Shown here in pieces: positions 45,955-64,000 of a stretch of 64,000 bases of DNA (positions within the stretch are counted from its first letter, which is position 1; each line of letters opens with the position of its first letter). Position numbers and translations under genes: made by a program. Source of the stretch: Epinephelus fuscoguttatus (lineage: Eukaryota > Chordata > Actinopteri > Perciformes > Serranidae); assembly GCF_011397635.1 (NCBI RefSeq), contig NC_064770.1, positions 21,235,707-21,299,706 of the forward strand, read 5' to 3'. Under the pieces are notes generated by a model, which saw nothing but the letters and a program-made list of their open reading frames with translations, was not told the DNA's origin and searched no databases.

Positions 45955-48900
45955 ACTCAATATTTGTAACTTTTATTTTATTTTTTTCTGGCATGTAAAG
46001 TACAAATAATTAAACAATTCCATGAAAAAGTCTTCAAGCGTCTTCAGCTGAAATCCCAGTAATAAATATCCTAGACTAAACTGAAAGGTTTATTTTTTTT
46101 TTTCTTTGTTAAATTTTGACATTGTTCATTTGGTCATGTTTGGAAGTATGAGATTTTGTATTTCTTCCGCTGACGTTGGCGTCAGCAGAACTGTTTTTGA
46201 TCATTTTCACCTTTGATTTGTTCTACCATTCCAGGAAAATGTAAGAAAAACATCACTAAGTTACTGCGTCCCCTCTTCTAAATAAATAGACACAAAATAC
46301 AGTTGGTTGAGAAACAGAAGGACCACTCACCCCTTTACTACCCTAGAGACTCCCAAGAAAACCTTCCTGCAGCTTTTTCTGAGCTGTGTAATATTTCGCC
46401 GAAGCTCTTGGCTGGGTTTCCAAATGCATCTTGGCGCTAAAGAACATCTCTCAATAGCAGACATTGATATTGAAATAGATACAGATGATCTCAGTATTAC
46501 AATGCGTTTACAGAAACAGAACCATTTATATCTTTTTTTAGAAGTCAGCCCATCAGCGTAAACAGGAAAGCATCTTGTGAGCGTATCAAACCTAGGACAT
46601 CCCCTCCGTTCCTGGCTAGTTGCTGGACCCTCAAGTGGGCCAAAGCCTCGCTACAGGGGCTGTCCCATGTCTCAGGGGTTGACAGAGTGGTTGAAAAAAC
46701 AAGACTGTGATTAGATTAAATAATTAAAAGATTTTCATTTAACAAGACAAACAGAACACAGGCAGTAAAGGCATAACATCTAGCACACAGCATGTATGTT
46801 TATACACTTCAATTAGTTAAATATAGCAGTGCATTCTTTGACTATGGAGAACGTTTCCAAATCGTACTTCTAAAGCTGTTTTTCTATTTGTCCCCCTTTT
46901 TAAGAAACGAAATGGTGTAACCACAATTTTGGCAAACTTAAAATCTTTTAAACTTGCAAATATAATGAAATAAACCATAAATATACACAAAACATACTTT
47001 ATACGAGGCAATAATAATAATCATAATAAATAGTTTTTAAGTTAACAATAAGTTAAAACTACAAGCTTAAAGTCGCCCAAATAATACAAGTTTGTTGGCG
47101 CTATTTTGAATTTTTTCTGTTTAAATTATTTTATGTTGCAACAAAAGCTACCACAGACTTTTACAAACACAATTGAACACAGTTTGATTGAAATTAAAAA
47201 GTCTAACTAAGTCTAAAATCTGCATACACTGTAAAAACTGCAACTAATTAAATAATGGAAGAAAAATAACAAACTGTACCCAATCAATGCAACCAAACAT
47301 AATCTTTGACCCATGTGTGTTCTCTATGGCAACATCAACAACACAAATACGCTAATTTAACAAGTGAGTCTTGATATGTAAATGAAATCAATAAATTACA
47401 GGAAAAGAAAAGATATTTGAAATTGACATGGGCTAAAACTGATGATATATTAGACAGTATTCCTTTCAAGGTCATTGAGAATTGCTCTATTAAGTCAGCC
47501 AAATATGCAGTTTGTTTGAGCTTTGCATGGTCAGAGCACAAATTAGGGGCTGAGGAAGTGATTATGGAAATCTACAGATCAGACCTCTCATTGCGTGTTT
47601 GATTCTCTTTATGAGTCTATTCGATTTTAATGTTTTTCGTCTGCTCCTTTCGCTATTCCGCAAACCTTTTCAGTGTGACGTTTAATTTCTTTTTTAAAAA
47701 ATATATATCATTTGTTCTCAGTCAATATAAAAACAAAGCACATTGCACTTACTGTTCCATAGGAAAGTTTTTTTGTCTTTTTAAATGATTATTGTTGTTG
47801 CTCAAGCAGTGTAGTACTGTTTCCTGCCATGGTCCTTGGCTCTCTACTGTACATCAGGTGTGGGTCTTTGTATAGACGGTGTATGAAAGGTTGTTTCATG
47901 CTGTGCGTTTGGTTTGTGGGTTGACTGTACTACATCGGACATGGCCGGGCGAACAACTCCAGCTGCAGCTCAACGTGGCCTGTTTTCTCAGTTGTTCGTA
48001 ACGTCTATCACTGGTCTTGCCAAGTGCTCAGTCCTACAGTGCTCTCTCTTGCAAAACTGCTCGACCCAAAGTAGCTAGATTAGTCCTTTTTTTATGTGGT
48101 CAGCTCTGGACACGCCAGCAACAATCATTCAGAGTATTTTGGGGGGATGAAACAGTATGAGTCAGATCGAAAGATGCCAGAGTAAGTGGTGCAATGTAAA
48201 TGCTTTCAAAAGGATTAAATTGCTCATGAGACAAAGCAGATGATATAAATGTTGGGGGAAATGCATCCAGTTCTTTTTCCTTTGTCATAATTTATTTTTG
48301 ATATGCCTTTTTTTATCATTCGTTGTGTGCATAAAATTTGTGCAAATGGGATTGCTTGCAACCGTTTCATTTTAGCATTTGGTTTAGTGGTTATAGGATT
48401 TACAAATGCAAACTGATATGCGCAACTTAGGTATTCAAAAGTAATGATAACTGAAATTCTCGAGGGTCCTTATTCAATAAATAACATAGATTTGTACAGC
48501 AATTACTCAGGGAATAATATAGTTAGTCTTAATTTATCCTTCTTGGTACTGACTTGCAAAGCAATTCTTTGGCAAAATCAAATCTATCTAATCATAAAGA
48601 ATCATGCTCAGTGTTCGTTATGAATCTGCGTCACTGTTTGAATCTGCGTTGTTTTTTTACGTTTTGCAAGCAGCTATTCGGTTTTTCAGCTGGGCAATGA
48701 GCTGGTCTCACTGCAGCTGTGTCTGGGATTCTCAAGTCAAAGAACTTCACTTCACTGCACCATCATTGAAGCAACACTGTACACAACTTCAGGACAAGAG
48801 ATGAGAGTGTGTCTAAGCACTCAAAAGTATAGATGTGTCTGTCAGGTTATACCCCCAACTGTTTAATTTTACTTTTTTTTTTTGTTTTTTGTACATCAAA

Positions 48901-51367
48901 TTTTTTGTTTTATGTTTCAATTGTTGTGATATGGTTGAATGGTTAAGTTTGTACGAGATACAATGTTCCTTCACCCCCTCCCTAAATCCCCACCCATACA
49001 CCGCATGCTTATTCCCCCTTGCTCTGCAAAGATCAGAGGGTTTAAAATAAAGCCATGCGATGTCCCAATTTTTCCAAGCTTAAGAATCTGTAAAAATTCA
49101 GCACAAGGTCTTGTTCCTTTGTATGTATAAAAATAGATTTATCTCTAATGTAATCCTTTCAAAGAGATCGTCCTCTTTGGCTAACACAGCGTCATTTAGA
49201 AAAGCAAAAGCAAAAATGTCTTGAATATAGTTGACCTTATTTAATCTATTATCATGTGCAGATGTCTTGATATTGAAAGACATTCGCTCTCCCCATGGTA
49301 AATCGTAAGTCTGGTCTGTAACAGACACTTCAACTAGACAGGTTGGCCTTAATGTTTCATCAAGGGTGCCATAAATAATTTTCATGCAATTGGGTTGGGG
49401 ATATTTTGAGAAATGCTATTTTCGTGGTAGTGCCAAACAGATCAGAAGCAAATAAATAAATACCTCTCTGTCATAAACAGAAGTATAATTATGACACTTA
49501 TTTGCAGGCTTGATGTCGTACAGTCATCTTTTGAGAGGGCAGGAGTTCAAAGTTTCTGGGGAGCTTTTAAGAGAATCGAGGGGTTTAAAATAAAACTGAG
49601 GAGCATTTGGCAAAGCTGGAGGAGCTGGTAATCGTTCTCCTCAAAGGATCAGTGATAATTTTTTTAACATTGCCAGATATAATCGCTCACACACGTGACT
49701 CTAAGTCAGTTTTAAATGTTCGGTCGTTTGGAACCGCAGTCCTCTTGATCTGCTCTATGCGTGTTGTTACTGTAGATGTGTTCCGCTGAATGGTAAAGAT
49801 TTGACCTCATTTATCCGGGGAGCTTCTATCTGTGCACTAGACTGAAGAATAATACCGGTGCTCTTGAGTTTTTGCTCATCTGTGTTATTTCTCTGCAGCC
49901 TAGACCGTTGTTCAGTCCATGGGGTGTGTTTGACGTTTGCGCGGGTCGTAATCATGTTTAAACTATCAAAGTCCCTTCACCTGTTTGTCTGAATTCATCT
50001 GAAGACTTGTCTCAAGTAGAGTAACATTCATGATCAAAGCACGTCAGCAAGAACAATGTAATTTTCACGTCTCGTTTTTTGCTCTTGACCTCTTCACGCC
50101 ACATGGCCTTCCAGTTAAAGGGATATCACACCAAATCATGGCTGACAAAGCCATGCAGAGTAAATGTGGCAAATGTTAAATACAGGTGCGATGAAAAAGT
50201 GATGCAAAAAGTGAAAAAACACCGGTATTTTCCTCTGACGTGGCTTTGTTACGGGGAAACGGTTTTCCCCTTGTACTCGCCACTCTCTTGCCCACCAGAG
50301 AATTACTAATGAGCGCCGTCACCATAGGAGCACTGCCACTCTGCTCTGAGTTCACAGACAGTCTGCTTGTGTTGAATCCATCCTGAGGATAGATTAGAAG
50401 AAATACAGGAACTCTTTTTTTTAATGTTTTTGTGGACTAAATATATCTTCTAGTTACTGAACTGTGTTTCTGTGATACAGAAGTGTACTATTAATGTCGT
50501 TTGGTGTGAGACTGTGAGGGAAAGAGTGATTCTGATGTCTTTCGGACTACTCTTTTCTGTGACCAGTATTCATTGGTTAGCCTAAATCTTATTGGGTCTG
50601 AGCTAACACGCTCACATAGGGTAGAGAAAACTGCCTTTACGCTAGGCACCACCTAATGCAGGTCAGGAAACAGTAGTCAAAGTTTCTAGAAAATGCTTAC
50701 ATACTCGGCTATTATAACCACCTTAAATATTGAATATATAGTTATATTTTAATAGACGTATATAAGAGAACACTGTTTTTTAATTTCATTTTCTTTGATC
50801 TAAAAAAATCGCTGATTCAAAATGCCCAAGTGTAAAAAAGTGACTACATCCTCTCCAGCAAGATAATAGGAGAGATGGTGGGGTAAGAGTTTGGGTAAAT
50901 TGCACATATTCGTTCATTTAAATTTTTGATCGTTTTGTTCATCAGTTGTTGTTATTTGCCTGAATTCAATCAAAGCACTCAGTACACATTCTCTGTCACA
51001 TTCGTTAGACTGTCTCCTAAATAGATAGCTCTTGCCCCTACCCAACAAACCAGCTACGTACCCCTTCTAATTCAATCCAGGCAAATATAGGGAAGGACTA
51101 GCATGTTGTGTAAAGAGAAAAGAAAAACTCCACTAGTGTGTTTGTTTGAAACTCTGACTTGTGTATGCTTTGCGTATGGATATGTTTGGTCATGTCTGTG
51201 CGTGTATGCGTGTATCTGCATGTCTGTGTCTGTGATAATATATTATGGATTTGTGTGAGAATGCGTCAGAGAGAGACTCAGTCCAGGCCCATGTAGAGTG
51301 ATGGCGCAGGGAGCTCAGGTTGCTCTCCCTGCAGGTCGAAGGAGCTGGCGCCAGCAACCTCTCTCTC
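45955..51367 (-). other. elavl3: probable long elavl3 3' UTR
   Basis: About 5.4 kb after the elavl3 stop holds no gene and, unlike the introns, no repeat I can recognise. Overlapping AATAAA hexamers on the minus strand (about 45972-45983) could end it. Long 3' UTRs are usual for neuronal Hu genes. The extent is inferred, not shown. Confidence 0.5.
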
Positions 51368-63876
<12,509 letters not shown>

Positions 63877-64000
63877 TCTTGACGTACAATGAAAGAAATC
63901 TAGGTCCTTCTTTCCACTGGTCTTGAAGCTGGAGGCTGAGTCTCTATATGCTCTTCGGCCTTTCTGTTATATGGCCCTCGTGTTCTGTCAGGAGTCCAAA
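63877..64000 (-). other. elavl3: elavl3 5' UTR at the window edge
   Basis: Sequence immediately upstream of the elavl3 ATG on the minus strand. Contains no upstream coding frame I can support. The promoter probably lies outside the window. Confidence 0.45.

Overview
This is a window of vertebrate, almost certainly teleost (probably percomorph) nuclear DNA. The evidence is three intron-rich genes with canonical GT-AG splice sites, abundant CA/TG microsatellites, and many short dispersed repeats that I recognise as teleost families (tRNA-derived SINEs, hAT and fold-back MITEs, an L1 remnant). There is no operon, CRISPR array, prophage or bacterial feature. | Layout. (1) Positions 1153-29548, plus strand: pde4a, a cAMP-specific phosphodiesterase. 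A 15-exon long isoform gives a predicted 748 aa; a second first exon at 13636-13884 encodes a PDE4A1-type membrane-targeting N-terminus and gives a predicted 614 aa super-short isoform. The probable 3' UTR runs to about 33120. (2) Positions 35105-42007, plus strand: prkcsh, the beta subunit of ER glucosidase II, 16 coding exons, predicted 535 aa, ending in HEEL. A probable 3'-UTR intron leads to a strong poly(A) signal at 44544. (3) Positions 63876 down to 51368, minus strand: elavl3 (HuC), a neuronal RNA-binding protein, 7 coding exons, predicted 359 aa, with a 9-nt first coding segment and a long 3' UTR that probably ends near 45960. prkcsh and elavl3 are tail to tail, as I recall for human 19p13.2, where PDE4A lies in the same band. 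| How the genes relate. They do not form a pathway: one terminates cAMP signals, one trims N-glycans in the ER and one controls neuronal mRNA processing. Their adjacency is conserved linkage rather than functional clustering. | Introns and spacers carry most of the repeats: fold-back elements at 5151-5365, 9355-9995, 16136-16916 and 54089-54711; a hAT element with its 8-bp target duplication at 10420-10877; a degraded L1 at 18580-19560 with a hAT-like insertion; two SINEs in opposite orientations. | I found no previously undescribed biological system. The points most worth checking are isoform-level: the extended PDE4A1-type exon, a PDE4B3/4D5-like long first exon in pde4a, an ERK-type site that mammalian PDE4A lacks, and tandem 3' splice sites in the last elavl3 exon.
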